From positions 124,001 through 188,000 of the forward strand of contig JALIZF010001780.1 in the NCBI GenBank assembly GCA_029948255.1: a stretch of 64,000 nucleotides of DNA, given 5' to 3'. Under the pieces are notes generated by a model. The model ran no database searches, had not been told where the DNA came from, and worked only from the letters and a program-made list of their open reading frames with translations. Positions within the stretch are counted from its first letter, which is position 1; each line of letters begins with the position of its first letter. Positions 23,082-35,043 of this stretch are shown piece after piece. Source of the DNA: Telmatactis stephensoni. Lineage: Eukaryota; Cnidaria; Anthozoa; Actiniaria; Isophelliidae. Made by a program: the position numbers and the translations under genes.

Positions 23082-23497
23082 AAACTTGACATTTTTTTTT
23101 TTCAGTTTCTTTCAGGAGTTTTTGTACAAGTCTGTTGGTAAAATCGGTGCCTTTATCTGTGTAAATAATCACTCGGGAGTGCAACCAGATTGAAAATTGG
23201 TTTTCAAGCCTTTTTTCAGCGAGATGGCAGACTTGGAGGCCAGAGGAACCAAATCAAGATGCCAGTTTGTATTGATACCATCGGCCAAAACCCTATTGCG
23301 TTTAAAGTTTTTTCTTACACGTTTGATGTAGTGTGTATGTGTCTTGAGTTGCCTACCACTGCACTTTCTGATTTTATTTGTTGCGGGAAATCTTGAATTT
23401 TCCGTCTTCTTTTACAGCACGGTACAGCAGCATCGATTCCTCCAAAACTTCCAGCACGACTGGGATCGTAATACAGGTTTTTGAGGTACCCTTCCAT
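23082..23497 (-). pseudogene. Polinton-type integrase remnant, right arm
   Basis: Mirror copy of the left-arm remnant with the same frameshifts and the same truncation by the dispersed repeat. Shared disabling changes mean the gene was already dead when the arm was duplicated, or that the arms have been homogenised since. Catalytic-core blocks NWHLDLV and DKGTDFTN are still readable in separate frames. Confidence 0.7.
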
Positions 23498-24233
23498 CTG
23501 TTTGATTTGAGTTTTCAATCACAATTGTTCCTCCACAGCAAGCAAACACACACTTAGATTTTTTCAAAACAAATTAGAAACGCTAAGTCTGAGTGCATCC
23601 GAGTTACTGAGGATAACACAAATCAATTCATCTTTACGTTAGTGGTAGGCAACGTTAACTCAGTCAGAGACAACTGAAACTAATACGGGGACAGCAGAAC
23701 TTTTTTATATGTCTTTCATGCCAAAATAACAAGCGCATTCAAAGAAATTGCCTTTACAATACTGAACAACATTCTGCTTTTGGGTTATGCTGCAAACGTT
23801 TATCACATTCTCTATTTTGGCAGTAACTAATATCCAAATCCTGGCGAACGTTCTCCTTCTTCAAACTTTGTTTTGACCAAGCATAAGGTTAATTTTGTCA
23901 AGTTATTTCTTACTTCTTCGTCAGACAACAGTATTCGGTGTTTGTTACAGTTTGGATTCAATATTAATCTTGCTCGTACGTTATTCATACTCAACGACTA
24001 TACTCGTATGACTAATAAAAATACTACTATAATTGTAATTATAATTATAAATAAATTATAATTATTTATAATAATTATATTTATTATTATTATCATTACT
24101 ATTATTCGTTTTTAAAATACTTCTAGTTTTTGTAATATATTTTTCCTGTTATTATTATTTATTTGGAAAAAAAGTTCTGTAAAAATCTTTGTTAAAAAAT
24201 ATGTATACATATATATTATATATATTCTGATGG

Positions 24234-24425
24234 TCATAAATTAATAAAGAAATGATTGATTGATGATGAATTGGCTAGGTCGATGTAATAGTCAGCATCA
24301 CTTTCTTTCACCTCGAAACACAAATCGTGGTCTTTTTGGCTTGGTCGATTGTAGGTACAACCATAGCAATGGTTTGTTCTGAGTTCCCCCAGTGTTACGT
24401 TCTCCATGCTTCGTTTCGTTGGCAT
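24234..24425 (-). CDS. Small Cys-motif protein, right arm
   Basis: Mirror copy of the 63-residue frame at 18612-18803, identical in translation, with the C-x2-C...PSQ..H..C motif. Confidence 0.35.
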   Translation of the reverse strand: MPTKRSMENVTLGELRTNHCYGCTYNRPSQKDHDLCFEVKESDADYYIDLANSSSINHFFINL

Positions 24426-26792
24426 GAATTCGGCTTGTCTTCAAAAGATTTTTCTCTCTCTGTTAACTCCACCTCATCGCAAATGATTTGACGTGATGCC
24501 GAGGGTACTTGACACGAGGTGGTCCGGATTTTCTGCTCATGAATTTTGACTTCATCTCAGTCGTCTTTTCGACCTAAACGTTTTGTCTTTCTGCTCATTA
24601 ATGGCGTCCTCGCATTGTCTTTTGTTTGAGGGCAACAAGTTCTCTTTTACAAATGGAATCACTTTGTCTTGTATTTCTTGACACATTTCTTTAAGATTGT
24701 AGATATTCCCAGCAGTCAAAATAATGAACTTTTCAAGTTATGATACTCATTCTAGTCCATGCCACTCTTACACGTAGTCTGTAAATTAATGATAGCTACA
24801 TTTCGATACATTTTATTTGGCTTCTCTTTTTCATAAATGTCTTCTTGGTATGTGTCTTACGTCCTGACTTTAAGCAAGATCAAGATCCACATTAATGTGT
24901 AAATATGTATCAACATGAGTGAAATAAAGAAGTTGATGAGTTGTTGTTGTTGTTGTTGATATTCTCCATGTTTATAGTCAAGCTTAGTTTTGGAAGATCA
25001 TAAAATTTGTTCTGCGTTCATTGTTTGCTTGTTCGCTGAGTTCTTGACATGGTGAATACCTAAAGTGAACGACTGTCTCAGAAGTCTTTGCTTAGCACTA
25101 CAGAAATACTTAGAAAGCATGTCAGTGATCGTGGTACTAAAAACATTATTGACAATTTTCTGGTAATGTAGAAAATATTCATTCTTGTCGCCATAATGCT
25201 GATTCTTGTTTTGCTTTTTGAGTTGCCATTTTGAATTCACTTTGTGTGAAATCAAACACCAAGCAACCATACTGTACTATTCGAAGTTGCACGTGCCAAA
25301 GCTCACTGACTATACTGGTCATCTAGTCCTAAATGACATTCCACTAACTACTAACTGCACTGCCCAGTACAAGTCGTTTGTTTCTTTCAAAGCCAATCCG
25401 GCGGATGGTTTGTGTCGATCTTCTACTTCTACACCTTCAAATTCCAACTGTAAGGCAAGACGACTTATGTTCTAATCCTTTAAACTGTTCCTGTTTAGCA
25501 AACATACACAGCATTGTTGTACGAAGTGACAAAAGAACCAGGTACTAACATTTCAATCGTCCGTGGCTCTACTTTACTTTACTTTAATAGTTTCCACAAC
25601 TTAATGGTTATGGGGAAGACCTGAACAGGAAATCCTTCCCTTACAAGCAGGCTACCCAATTTAAATACAATGATTACAATAGACTATAAGAAACGAAGAA
25701 GAGGAGAAAATAAATTATAATAGATAAATAAAGGAGAAAAAGAATCGAATATTTATATGTATATGTCACTGAAAAACTGCACTCTTATTAAAGTGAATAT
25801 TTAAAAATTATGACAGGATAACTGAAATATAGGTTTCTTCATTCTAAAATTATAGACACACTTATTTGGATCATGGAAATTCAAGGTCAACTACGATAGA
25901 TATAAATCGATATATATCCCTAGTGTAACATTTGAGGAGGAAACATATCTGAGTATCCCTCCTATCTAACAAACACTATATCCTACACCATATCTATCTT
26001 AAAATAAATCCTCAACAGTCACAAAACGTACCACTGTACAATCACTGGACGTAATAAACCGTATTGGAATAAATACGACATTCATTGGATCCTGCAGACC
26101 TCCCTTCTGTACGTTGTTGGCTTCTTTATTGTTTTTCAGTGGTGTGTGTTTTTTTGTTTAATTCTACAAACTGTATAGAAAAAGAGAAAGCAACCCACTC
26201 ATGCATGACTTAGAATTGCAACAGCACTATTTACAAGATTTGTCGTCAGAGAGATCGAGCGAAGAGATCATTAATTACCAAACCGCAAGGGTTTAAATAT
26301 CAAAGAGACACGCGATGGTTTTTATATTTAGTTCCAGTTTAATGACAAACAAACATAAAACTAAGAATTACAGAGTTGATTGATTACCGTTGTATACAAC
26401 ATTTGTCAAAAAAGTGTTTTTCATCAGTTCAAATATACTTTCTTGTTTTCTGCATTTTTCGTCTTCTTGCAACTTTTTTTGTTTTTATTTATTTATTTTT
26501 TTGTTTTGTTTTATGTTTCTGGGCTTGTTTTCTACATTTTACATTCCCCGACGTTTTAATTCTTGAAGCTTTTCCCTTTGCGGTTAAGCGACACTTTGTC
26601 CTTATATTCTTTCTTCTCAGCTGGTTCCTCATTACGGGCATCGATGCTTTATTTTAACGTGTTTTTTTTATGTCTTTGAGCTAGGAAAACTCTCTTCTTC
26701 AACAAGTTCCTTGAGGAAACGAATGGTTTCAAACATGTCCACGAGTCTGCACCTCAATTCAGTGAAAACTCCGGATGGTGTTGAAATCTTCA
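24426..26792. other. Right arm, mostly non-coding
   Basis: Mirror of 16245-18611, including the LINE 3' end at about 25567-25752. No gene recognised. Confidence 0.4.
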
Positions 26793-27506
26793 TTGTTATA
26801 TACCAACTGTCAAAGTCAATTTTTTTCGTGCTCTGATTGGACGAGAGCGCATCACGTGAACGTCAACAAATTTTGCTGTTTCCTTAGCGACTACTCTCAG
26901 CGGGCAACAGTGATTTTTATTGACCGGTAATAACAAAACCGGAAGTTGATTGAGGTCCTTGGTTGAAAAAAGCGGGAAAACCAGCGCGCTCGCGCGTCCG
27001 CTACAAACTTCATTTTAACAATAACGACAAAACAGACAACACAAAAATGGAGGAAAGTGCAAGATTTGCAAGCAGAACGGACGAAGATATCGAAAAGTTA
27101 CTGAATGACAAAGAGTCTAAATCCACAAAGAATGCAACAAAACAATTAAGCTGTGAAGATTCTAAGAGACTTTTGCTTAGAAAAAGGAATTTCTGCCGAC
27201 TTTGAAGGTCTCACAAAACTCGAACTAAACCAATTGTTACAACAGTTCTATGTACTATGTAAATGCAAGAAAGCAAGATGGGTCTTTTTACACAAAGAAC
27301 ACTCTTATCTCAATTAGGTATGGATTATCACGACATCTTGCGAAAGAAACGAAATTCAACATCATCGAGGGCCCTCAATTTTGACCCTCAGAAAACAAGA
27401 AAAGAGAAATATCAGATACGCACAGGTTAATAAGTCAGATTTGGAATAAAAATGTGTGATCATAACTATGCGTTTTGATTGTTCTTTGACAGTTGGTATA
27501 TAACAA
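26793..27506. mobile_element. Nested 714-bp TIR element, right arm
   Basis: Mirror of 15531-16244, with the same terminal TTGTTATATACCAACTG. One substitution separates the copies near 26914 (A for C on the compared strand). Confidence 0.65.
26963..27397 (+). pseudogene. Crypton/DUF3504-like N-terminal fragment, right arm
   Basis: Mirror copy of 15640-16074, reading plus from ATG 26963, with the same frameshifts. It is the easier copy to read: the first frame ends at 27205 and the motif continues in the next frame as DFEGLTKLELNQLLQQFY. Confidence 0.45.
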
Positions 27507-27652
27507 AACACTTATTGACTGGGACCGAGGGAAACAGTATGTTTTGTGGTCCCTCGACCGCCAATGTTTCCCTCAGCTCCGCTTCGGGAAACATCAGCGG
27601 TCTCGGGACCACAAAAACATACTGTTTCCCTCGGTCCCAGTCAATAAGTGTT
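27507..27652. repeat. Hairpin repeat in right arm
   Basis: Mirror counterpart of 15383-15530, 146 bp. Its innermost loop is inverted relative to expectation, and its stem is slightly different (see findings). Confidence 0.7.
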
Positions 27653-28059
27653 AAATGTAAACTGTTTGTGGTTCGTCTTTTTTGACAAAGGCACAGAACG
27701 CCTCATCGATGTATATATATTGCCGGCCAAGGTTCCTCGTTTAAACAGAATGACAAGTTTTGCAGCGTTGTTGCTCCTCCTCATAATAAACCCAGATTTG
27801 TTAAATTTCAAATGTCAGGAATTTCATGCCGTTGAAATTCCACACGTGTTCCGTTTTGACGGTTGGCATTCATTCAAACTCTTTCAACAATGGTGTCCAG
27901 TAAGTATCGTACGATGGAGTGCTCATGTTCATCTGTTCCATTTTGTGGAACAAAATGAATTATTCTGTCAGTTTTTCGTATATTTTCATTAGTATTCTCG
28001 TAGTATCGGGGCACTCGTCGCAGCCACAGGACTAAGGTTCGGCTATCAAACAGGTATGT

Positions 28060-28416
28060 TCAGTTCTTATTACTATCCCACTCGTCGTTATACATTTTTT
28101 TCATTGCTTCCTTGAAGAGTTTGCTTCGACCACAGCAACATTTTCCGTGTTCTTCTTCGGCGTCCCACGGGTATCCGTAGATTTTGGTCACCTTCCGAGA
28201 ATAGTGGAGGCACACGTTACATTTGTACCGAGTGCCTAACAATTCCCTGACTTTGAAATACCATCGTTTTCCCGTTTCTCGACTTTGCTGTACATTCAAC
28301 CATATATACAACAACATGCAACAACATTCCGTCTCATCACCGGCAATGTAAAAAATATAATCTGTATATTTACTCTTATATAAAGTTTTCATCTTTGTGC
28401 CAGAATTTTGAAACAT
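28060..28416 (-). CDS. Cysteine-rich hypothetical protein, right palindrome arm
   Basis: Mirror copy of 14619-14975, 118 residues from its ATG, identical in translation, lying about 370 bp inside the right end. Confidence 0.4.
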   Translation of the reverse strand: MFQNSGTKMKTLYKSKYTDYIFYIAGDETECCCMLLYIWLNVQQSRETGKRWYFKVRELLGTRYKCNVCLHYSRKVTKIYGYPWDAEEEHGKCCCGRSKLFKEAMKKMYNDEWDSNKN

Positions 28417-28786
28417 TCTTATTTTTCTGTTCCAGTTCGTTCTCAACAATGCCTACTTGTGAGATGTGTATCGCTTCAAGTCTAATAGTGAATGTGGCGT
28501 ATCTGAACACCAACCGTTAAGTACAATTATGTGATTTCATTTTGCCTACGAATGTCAATAATTTGTGTACTCAAATAAAACGTTAAACTTTGTACTAGAA
28601 TTTCAAGTATTTTCTGTTCCTGGTCATTCTCAACAATGCCTTGTTTACGGTCACCTGCACTTTTAATCCCGTACACGTGTCAAGCGTCACAAATCCTAGT
28701 CACGCTCTGCGTCGTCACGCATTTCAGCGATAATTATTAGGGATATATTACCGGATATTGATGCCATATGGGGGTCGTAAACTACT

Positions 28787-29419
28787 GTTACTGGCTTAAT
28801 GCCAGTAACACACTATGCCATCGGGTCGTCTGCGAGTCCGTGAGTGAGTGAGTGATTTTCGGAAATCTCCGAAGAGCCGAAAGATACGCGAACTTCCGAA
28901 GTAGAGGCGAAGTCCCAAGCCGAACTACGAAGTACGTGAACAGAACTACGTGCGCCGGTCTAAGAGTGGTTAAGGAGGCTTCCTACAATTTTTCTAGTGC
29001 TCGACCGGTCAACTTGAAACGGCTGTAGTTCTTACATGAAAGCACCCACAGTTATGACCTTTCGTCCACTTACTACATAAAGACTGAAATTTTTATTGGT
29101 GTCTATTTTGTTTACATCAGGGTTACCATAGCGACGAAACGATGACGTCACCGTTTTAGATTCCAAGCAATTTTACGCGTTTTTCGACCTAAACTTTTAA
29201 AATGACACACAAGACGTTAATATTTAGGACTTTGCCTAGCAGCATACGAATTTTGGATAAATTCGTATAGACAGATTTTGAATTATTCGAGGCGCAATTT
29301 TTTAACCCCAAAAATCACCTTTTCTAGTCTTCGATTCCATAATTGTAAAAGCAAAGCAGCATGACAACTCTTCGACTGTCCAAATGTTGTTCAAATATCA
29401 GACTACTTCTCTACGAAGT
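28787..29419. other. Flank of the palindrome, no gene
   Basis: It opens with a small perfect stem, GTTACTGGC and GCCAGTAAC around a 5-base loop (28787-28809). The right copy of the 6-bp TSD is the first six bases of this stem, so the target was itself palindromic. The rest includes GAGT microsatellite-like bases near 28845 and no recognisable gene. Confidence 0.5.
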
Positions 29420-29990
29420 TGCACGTGAGAAAGTGTTTTGGATCTCCGTCAGCATACGTCCATTTAGCCATGAAATTAGGCGAAATTTTATCAAAATTTA
29501 TACACAAAGCGTTTAGTGCTCCTAAAGAAAAATTTCTCGGTCAACTGTTTGATTTCTTAATGTTTAGGGTTAATTTATTGGCAAATAACCAATCGCATAC
29601 ATTTCCTAGTTCCTCATTCACAATTTTTTCAAGAAATTTTAGGCTTTGGTTTGCGTAGAGCAAATTTGTATTATCTGCGAACAGAAAAAGTGACATTTAT
29701 CTGATGAAGAGCGAATATCATTGATGTAAATTACGAACAAAGGCCCCAATACAGATCACTGTGGGACGCCGCATAGAGTATTTTCTTTACTTGATATCAT
29801 GCCATCTATTTCTGTTTGTGTTTTCCGTGAAAGATAAGAAGAAAACCAATCATTATTAATAATTTCTCACGTATCCCTATCCGTAGTAACTAAATTTGCT
29901 TAGTAATATTTTATGATTGACAGTATCAAACGCTTTCTGTAAATCGATAAAGATTTTGATCCATATTTGATTGAATTTTGTTAACGATAT
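29420..29990 (-). pseudogene. LINE reverse-transcriptase fragment
   Basis: Read on the minus strand from about 29990, broken frames show the order expected of a CR1-group reverse transcriptase. FIDLQKAFDTVNH comes first, then SSYLSRKTQ, then CGVPQ followed by SVLGPL and YINDI, then a degenerate LFADNT-like catalytic block and WLFANKLTLN. Several stops and frameshifts interrupt it; for example, the residue after VPQ is a stop. Endonuclease and 3' end are missing. A dead, truncated retrotransposon copy. Confidence 0.65.
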
Positions 29991-30970
29991 CTAGTAGTGC
30001 GCACTAGATGGCTGTCTGGGAAGGAGGATCGAAAGTGCAAACCAGGAGCCCATAACTCCTGTGCAAAACTTGATTTCTAATGGTCCACCCCTAAGAAGTT
30101 TTACTCCTTCGTTTCTGAACAGATATAAATGCAACTATTTTAAAAGTGCTGCTGGCAAAAGGTCCCGGGACCACGCGACTCACCTGAAGGGATATCGGTA
30201 GAAATCGCTCAAGAATACTATGATTAAGACGACAATTCACATATATATTATTATTATATTATATTAATCGTTCTTTAGCCAGGGTAGACCCTACACTACA
30301 AAGACTTTCATTTTTTGATGCTAAAATAAATCTAGTGAAGTGAGTCAAGTCAAGTTTTGCATCTACCCGCCATGCAACTTTTTGTGATACATGTAGTAAC
30401 CTGCGTAGCGGCCCTGGGGAGGGCAGGGGAGAGGGAAAGGGGACTGGGGAGAAGGGTGTTATAATTAGTTGTTTACTATTATACGGTTATGAATATCATT
30501 AAGAATTTCGATTATATTTACTTAAAACAAAGCAGCTTTAAAACGAAACAGAGACGGTTTCTTCAGTTTATTTCATAATAGTTTTCCGCTACTAGGAGAG
30601 CATCTGAAGCTCTCGTATGCCATGTCACTGTACCTTGTTGATTTATAAATTGAATTTCCCAAAATTCATCAACATTTTACATTTGACTATTCATGACCAA
30701 GAGACTAGTTGGTTGCCAACACTCAGGAACAGATGGTTGTCCATCTGCCAGAAGCGATTTCAATAAATTTCAACTAACGTGTCACACAAATTAATTTGAC
30801 TACCTCCAACTTTGAGAGATATCAAATATAATCTGCAGAGAAGAAGAACAAACCAATAGAGTCTAACCAATATAACAACTAAGAGAACTAAGAACACTTA
30901 TATTTTTGCTTGTATTAGATATTTTTAGACCAGACGTTTATCTTGTTGTTCCAGACTAAGTCATATAAAA
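29991..30970. other. Intergenic DNA with a lone TAGCCTGCG-type end
   Basis: No gene. Near 30403 the sequence ACCTGCGTAGCGGCCCTGGG followed by purine-rich DNA matches one end of the foldback family at 2754 and 9838, with no partner end found nearby. Confidence 0.45.
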
Positions 30971-31122
30971 AGGTTAACGCACTCTTTGCTCGTGAATTAT
31001 CTGGATTGACCTTCACTCGTTTACTCGGCTAACGCCTCGTGCAGTATTTAAAATTTTTCGTTCATTGTTAGCGAACTCGTGAAGGTAAATCCCGATAATT
31101 CACTCGCTGAGTGCGTTAACCT
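30971..31122. mobile_element. 152-bp palindromic MITE-like element
   Basis: Starts AGGTTAACGCACTC and ends GAGTGCGTTAACCT. An inner imperfect stem (GTGAATTATCTGGATT and AATCCCGATAATTCAC-like) makes it a foldback. No coding capacity. Confidence 0.6.
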
Positions 31123-31764
31123 CTAATTACAATATGTAACACAACTTCAAGAAAAGTCGTTCGGTACAATTCAAAAATCTGTTTTAAACAGGTATTTCAT
31201 CTTGGTACATCAGTTTTTAACCGGTAGAAAAAGGATATGAGTGTTAATCCAGAACAAAAATTTGTATAGGAAATCGCACGAAGGTCTAGTTTTTGGCGCT
31301 TTTCACCATTATTGCTTGTCATTAAAAAAATCTCCTCCTAACAAACAGATTCCATTTTCCGACCGCCTGTACTCTTTTCCCATCTCAATCCCCCTTCTTT
31401 TACAAATAAACAGGAAATGAACAGGACGCTTGAGTTATTAATGACGTCTGAACTTCTTTAAAAAATCGGCTGAACTCCAGTATTAAGTGAAATGAAAAGG
31501 GAGATAAAAACTAGATGTTTGAGTGCACTAGTGAGTGCACTAGTTTCGTGTGAAGTCTCAAAGTTTCAAGGGAGGCAGCAGGGCTCTGTAACAACTATTG
31601 AAGTCCTGGTCTGCAATTTAAAAACAGTAAGTTGACTTGGAGTTAGAATGTTAGTAACATTCCCTTTTTCTCGTGACTGGCCCTTCACGGGCCACGACAA
31701 AGTATTCTTCATTCTTCAGTGATTTTTGATTTAATCTATGGCGTACGAAACCGTTCAAAATTCG
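31123..31764. other. Intergenic DNA, nothing recognised
   Basis: AT-rich, with a duplicated GAGTGCACTAGT near 31522-31546. No gene. Confidence 0.4.
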
Positions 31765-32118
31765 ACCAGGCTATTATCGATATCGGAAATTCTATTACCC
31801 ATATCGGTATTTAATTATCGATATCGGGAATTCAGTTTTTCCCCGCTAAATTAGCCCACATTAAGAGTTTTATTATCGATATCGGTTTTGCTTTGTCCAT
31901 ATGGGAAATTCAACTTTTCGATATCTCTATTTCTCGATAGCGAGATTTTTATTACCGATATCGGAGTATTATTGTTGATATGGCTTTTCTACCAGGTCCA
32001 AATGTGACATCGAATCCACATCCCGGCCACCGATTTTTCATTTTCCAATATCTGAAATTCAATTTTTCGATATCTCTATTTCTCGATAGCGGGATTTTTA
32101 TTATCGATATCGGAGGTT
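31765..32118. repeat. Imperfect array of ATCGATATCGG motifs
   Basis: At least eight imperfect copies of a 25-45 bp unit containing ATTATCGATATCGG or TTTTCGATATCTCTATTTC. The core GATATC is palindromic. The units are variable, so this may be an old minisatellite. Confidence 0.6.
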
Positions 32119-33935
32119 TTTTTTGTCGGAAATTTGATCTTTTCAACACGAGTATTTTCTGTGCGCTCTGCATATTTTGTGCGCAATTTTATCTATACAT
32201 ACGTTATATTCGGGTTTTTTATAATTTTCATATTCCTTTTCATTTTTGTTATTTTCTCCTCAAAAGCAACTCTCCAATTTAACAACACGACCAATAACTG
32301 TTTTATTTCCAGTCCTTTCCCAAATCAGTTGTTTCTCCCTTTTTTCTACTTTGGTCACAATACTATTTTTTTCCTCCCATTTTTTGCGTTCTTTAAAAAT
32401 CTCCCCTTTTTTATCCTAAGGATCCCTACGCACTCCTCCCTACCATCTCCCTACAAAGAAACCTCCCCATACCTATATCCACTACACCACAATACTTCTC
32501 CAATCCTTACCCATCAATATTCCTCCTTACATCTTTGCCTGTACGTCCCTCCACTCCATCCCCTGCACACTCCCCCCAGATATCCCTCAACCATTACCCC
32601 ATGCGTAGGTACGATTACCTGTTTGGATATGCATATTCTCTAGGTTCATTTGTCCCCCTGTCCTCAACACTTACACTTACATCCCATCGTTTTCCCTCTC
32701 TCGTATATACCACCTCCGTATTCCCTTTACCCTCCCAAGCCACACTAGGACATTTATTTCTTCCACAGCCACCACCAGCACACACACCAATAACCTCTGC
32801 CACAAAACTAACAACAAAATCATCCTACAACTGCTCCCTCCTAATCACTCAGCCTCCCTCCAGGTACCCACCAACAGCACAACTCACAATTACTCCACCA
32901 CCACCACCACCACCACCCCTACCCACTCTATACCTTCGAATGACATCCCTTGCACCACACCACACAAGCAACCATCCTCTGATCACACATAACCCATAAA
33001 GATTCCCCCCCTCTAACACCATTCCCTTCCTCCCCTCCCCTCCTGACCTGTCACCAGAACATGTTAAATTTGAACACTCATCCTCTGGCACCTCCATCAC
33101 ACACACAACAACTAACAATACACCAGTACTCCCACACACACTTTTTTCTCGGTTTTGCCTAACAATGGGCTTTAAATGACAAGATTTTAAAGAAAATGCA
33201 CTGGTTAAATATGAGGGTCTGCATGGAACTACCTTAACGATCCAGAGGATATATTCAGAATATTCAGAGGAAATTAAGCGGGACGTTCGCGGGAAAATGC
33301 AAAATAAATGAAGAGCACTGTAATTTAGCATGCTGATAAATCATCATGAAACACATAGAATAAGCCCCCCAAAATAGGGGTTCGCCGTTACAATTCGAGA
33401 GCTACATCGCTGAGAAGTCGGCCAGTTTTGCACTTTGCAGAGCCTCCGTTACGAAGCACAAAGTAAAGAGAACGAACACAGTAAAGGTAACAGAATGCTT
33501 CTCTTTAACTATTCATCTGTTTTAAAAAAGTTATTTAGATGCCTTATCAAAAAAAAAAACGTCATTTTTTCAGGCAACAACAACTTACGGTCTCGAAGAA
33601 AATTGTCGCATTCTTTCGTTTTCGTGGGTCAAGATTAGGTGGAAAATGTCCGCGCTTTTAGGTACGAAAAACAAATGTCAATTTTCTGAAAAACTAACAG
33701 GATGTTGATATTTAGTAGTCTACTTATAACTAGGTACAATTTTTCACAGGTTAAATAAAATCACTCCACTGATATATAGACATATTAATAACTATACTGT
33801 TGTATATACTGTATAAAACTGGTCTAAAATGTTAAACATAAATGATGATCCATGACAGTAAAAGCACAGAACTGTTGGGAACTCAAATCAACTTGCATAA
33901 ATAACAAGCACAGATTATTCACAAACACGAATTGC
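32119..33935. other. Pyrimidine-rich intergenic DNA
   Basis: 32250-33060 is unusually rich in C and T on the plus strand, with a CCA microsatellite at about 32893-32916. Frames of 150-170 codons here are composition artefacts without domains. The remainder holds nothing recognisable except a lone TTTTCACAGGTTAAAT end near 33748, related to the MITE at 4880. Confidence 0.45.
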
Positions 33936-35043
33936 TTATTCACAATTGTCATAGAAGAAGAATCGTTTATTTGCACTTTGAATAAATACAGATATTACAG
34001 ATATTAACAGACATATATATAAGTATTCTCGGTTTTCACCTACGTCATCGAAAAATTTCCAGAGCCCTGAGTGAAATAAAAGTAATATCACTCTAAAGAG
34101 CAAGTAAAACTTTGTAACTTCACGAATTTTCAAATTAAAATGAGCTTTTGTTGCGAAGATATTGACCTTTGAAGTGCTCAATTTTTAGTATGAAATGTAT
34201 GGCACTTCGCAGTTGGTGTCACTCCACAGGTCATCAAAATAACAGCGGATCTCACGTCTCGGAGTAAAATCAGAGCACATCCTCTTAAAGAGGAGGAAAA
34301 ACTTTATAACTCCAGGAAATTTTGAGTCCAAAAGATGTTGTGATGCAAAGATATCAACGGTTTTACAAACTCAGTTATTACAAAGAAATGTATGGGGCCG
34401 CCATATTGGTGTACAACTTTAGTACACCAACATGGCGGACAATAAATACGATTGGCAAAATCATTTAAAATATCAACTTAATCATATATTTTGATACAGA
34501 TACCCAATAAACAATGGTTTTATTCATAGAGCAAGCCAAATGTGTGTTTACTTCTAACAAATTCATCGTTTTACGTCCTGAGGAAAACGCGTGACAGTGT
34601 TGCGTGACAAAGTTTTTACCTTTGATAACTCGAAAACCAAACGAGGAAAATTTCTCAAATATCCAAGAAAAACTTTTCTTAGGGTATATAAGCAACATAC
34701 TTCAGACTAAATTAAATGTGATCAATATGAAGCATGAATTTTTCCGATGACGTCACATGAAAACCAAGAATACGTATTGCAATGTTAAACAATATAAGAA
34801 ATAAATAAGATTAGTGCCGGAGAGCTAGAGTAACATGAGTTATCGTGCTAACTCTCCAACAGAATATTAATAGGGGGCCGTGAAAGAAAATAAATAGGCT
34901 GATATAATAAGTTTTTAAATATATATATATGTATGTATAGATAATTAGATAGATAAATTCATTTAATCACATATTTAATAAATATATATATGGAAAGTCC
35001 CATGCATGTAAGACAAAAGATTATTATATATGATGAAACATAA
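33936..35043. other. Intergenic DNA with diverged duplication and hairpin
   Basis: Two stretches (about 34057-34170 and 34240-34365) look like a diverged direct duplication around AAAACTTTGTAACTTCA / AAAACTTTATAACTCCA. A 17-bp stem, CCGCCATATTGGTGTAC with a 7-base loop, lies at 34398-34438 (one mismatch). No gene. Confidence 0.45.

Larger units (their letters stand above)
14249..28786. mobile_element. Giant palindromic Polinton/Maverick-like element, 14.5 kb
   Basis: The segment is a near-perfect inverted repeat: left arm 14249-21330, right arm 21708-28786, unpaired centre 21331-21707. It starts AGTAGTTTACGACC and ends GGTCGTAAACTACT. The 6-mer GTTACT flanks both ends (14243-14248 and 28787-28792). 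A 6-bp duplication and AG-starting ends are classical features of Polinton/Maverick elements. Each arm carries a decayed Polinton-type integrase (19540-19955 plus; 23082-23497 minus), supporting that origin. The arms share nested insertions at mirror positions, so the inverted duplication came after those insertions. Only a few differences are visible by eye: a 2-bp indel near 21135, single substitutions near 16123 and 20809, and a rearranged hairpin at 15383-15530. No intact polymerase, capsid or ATPase is seen. Distinct flanks plus the TSD argue against a simple assembly fold-back artefact. Confidence 0.75.

Noticed and set aside
14249..28786. Palindrome as a pure assembly or amplification artefact
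   Set aside because: Different flanks, a 6-bp direct duplication exactly at both edges, a unique centre and several arm differences favour a real element, though read-level proof is lacking.
32134..33331. Overlapping frames of 100-170 codons on both strands
   Set aside because: They lie in C/T-rich low-complexity DNA, consist of Pro/Ser/Thr or Gly/Val runs and show no domain.
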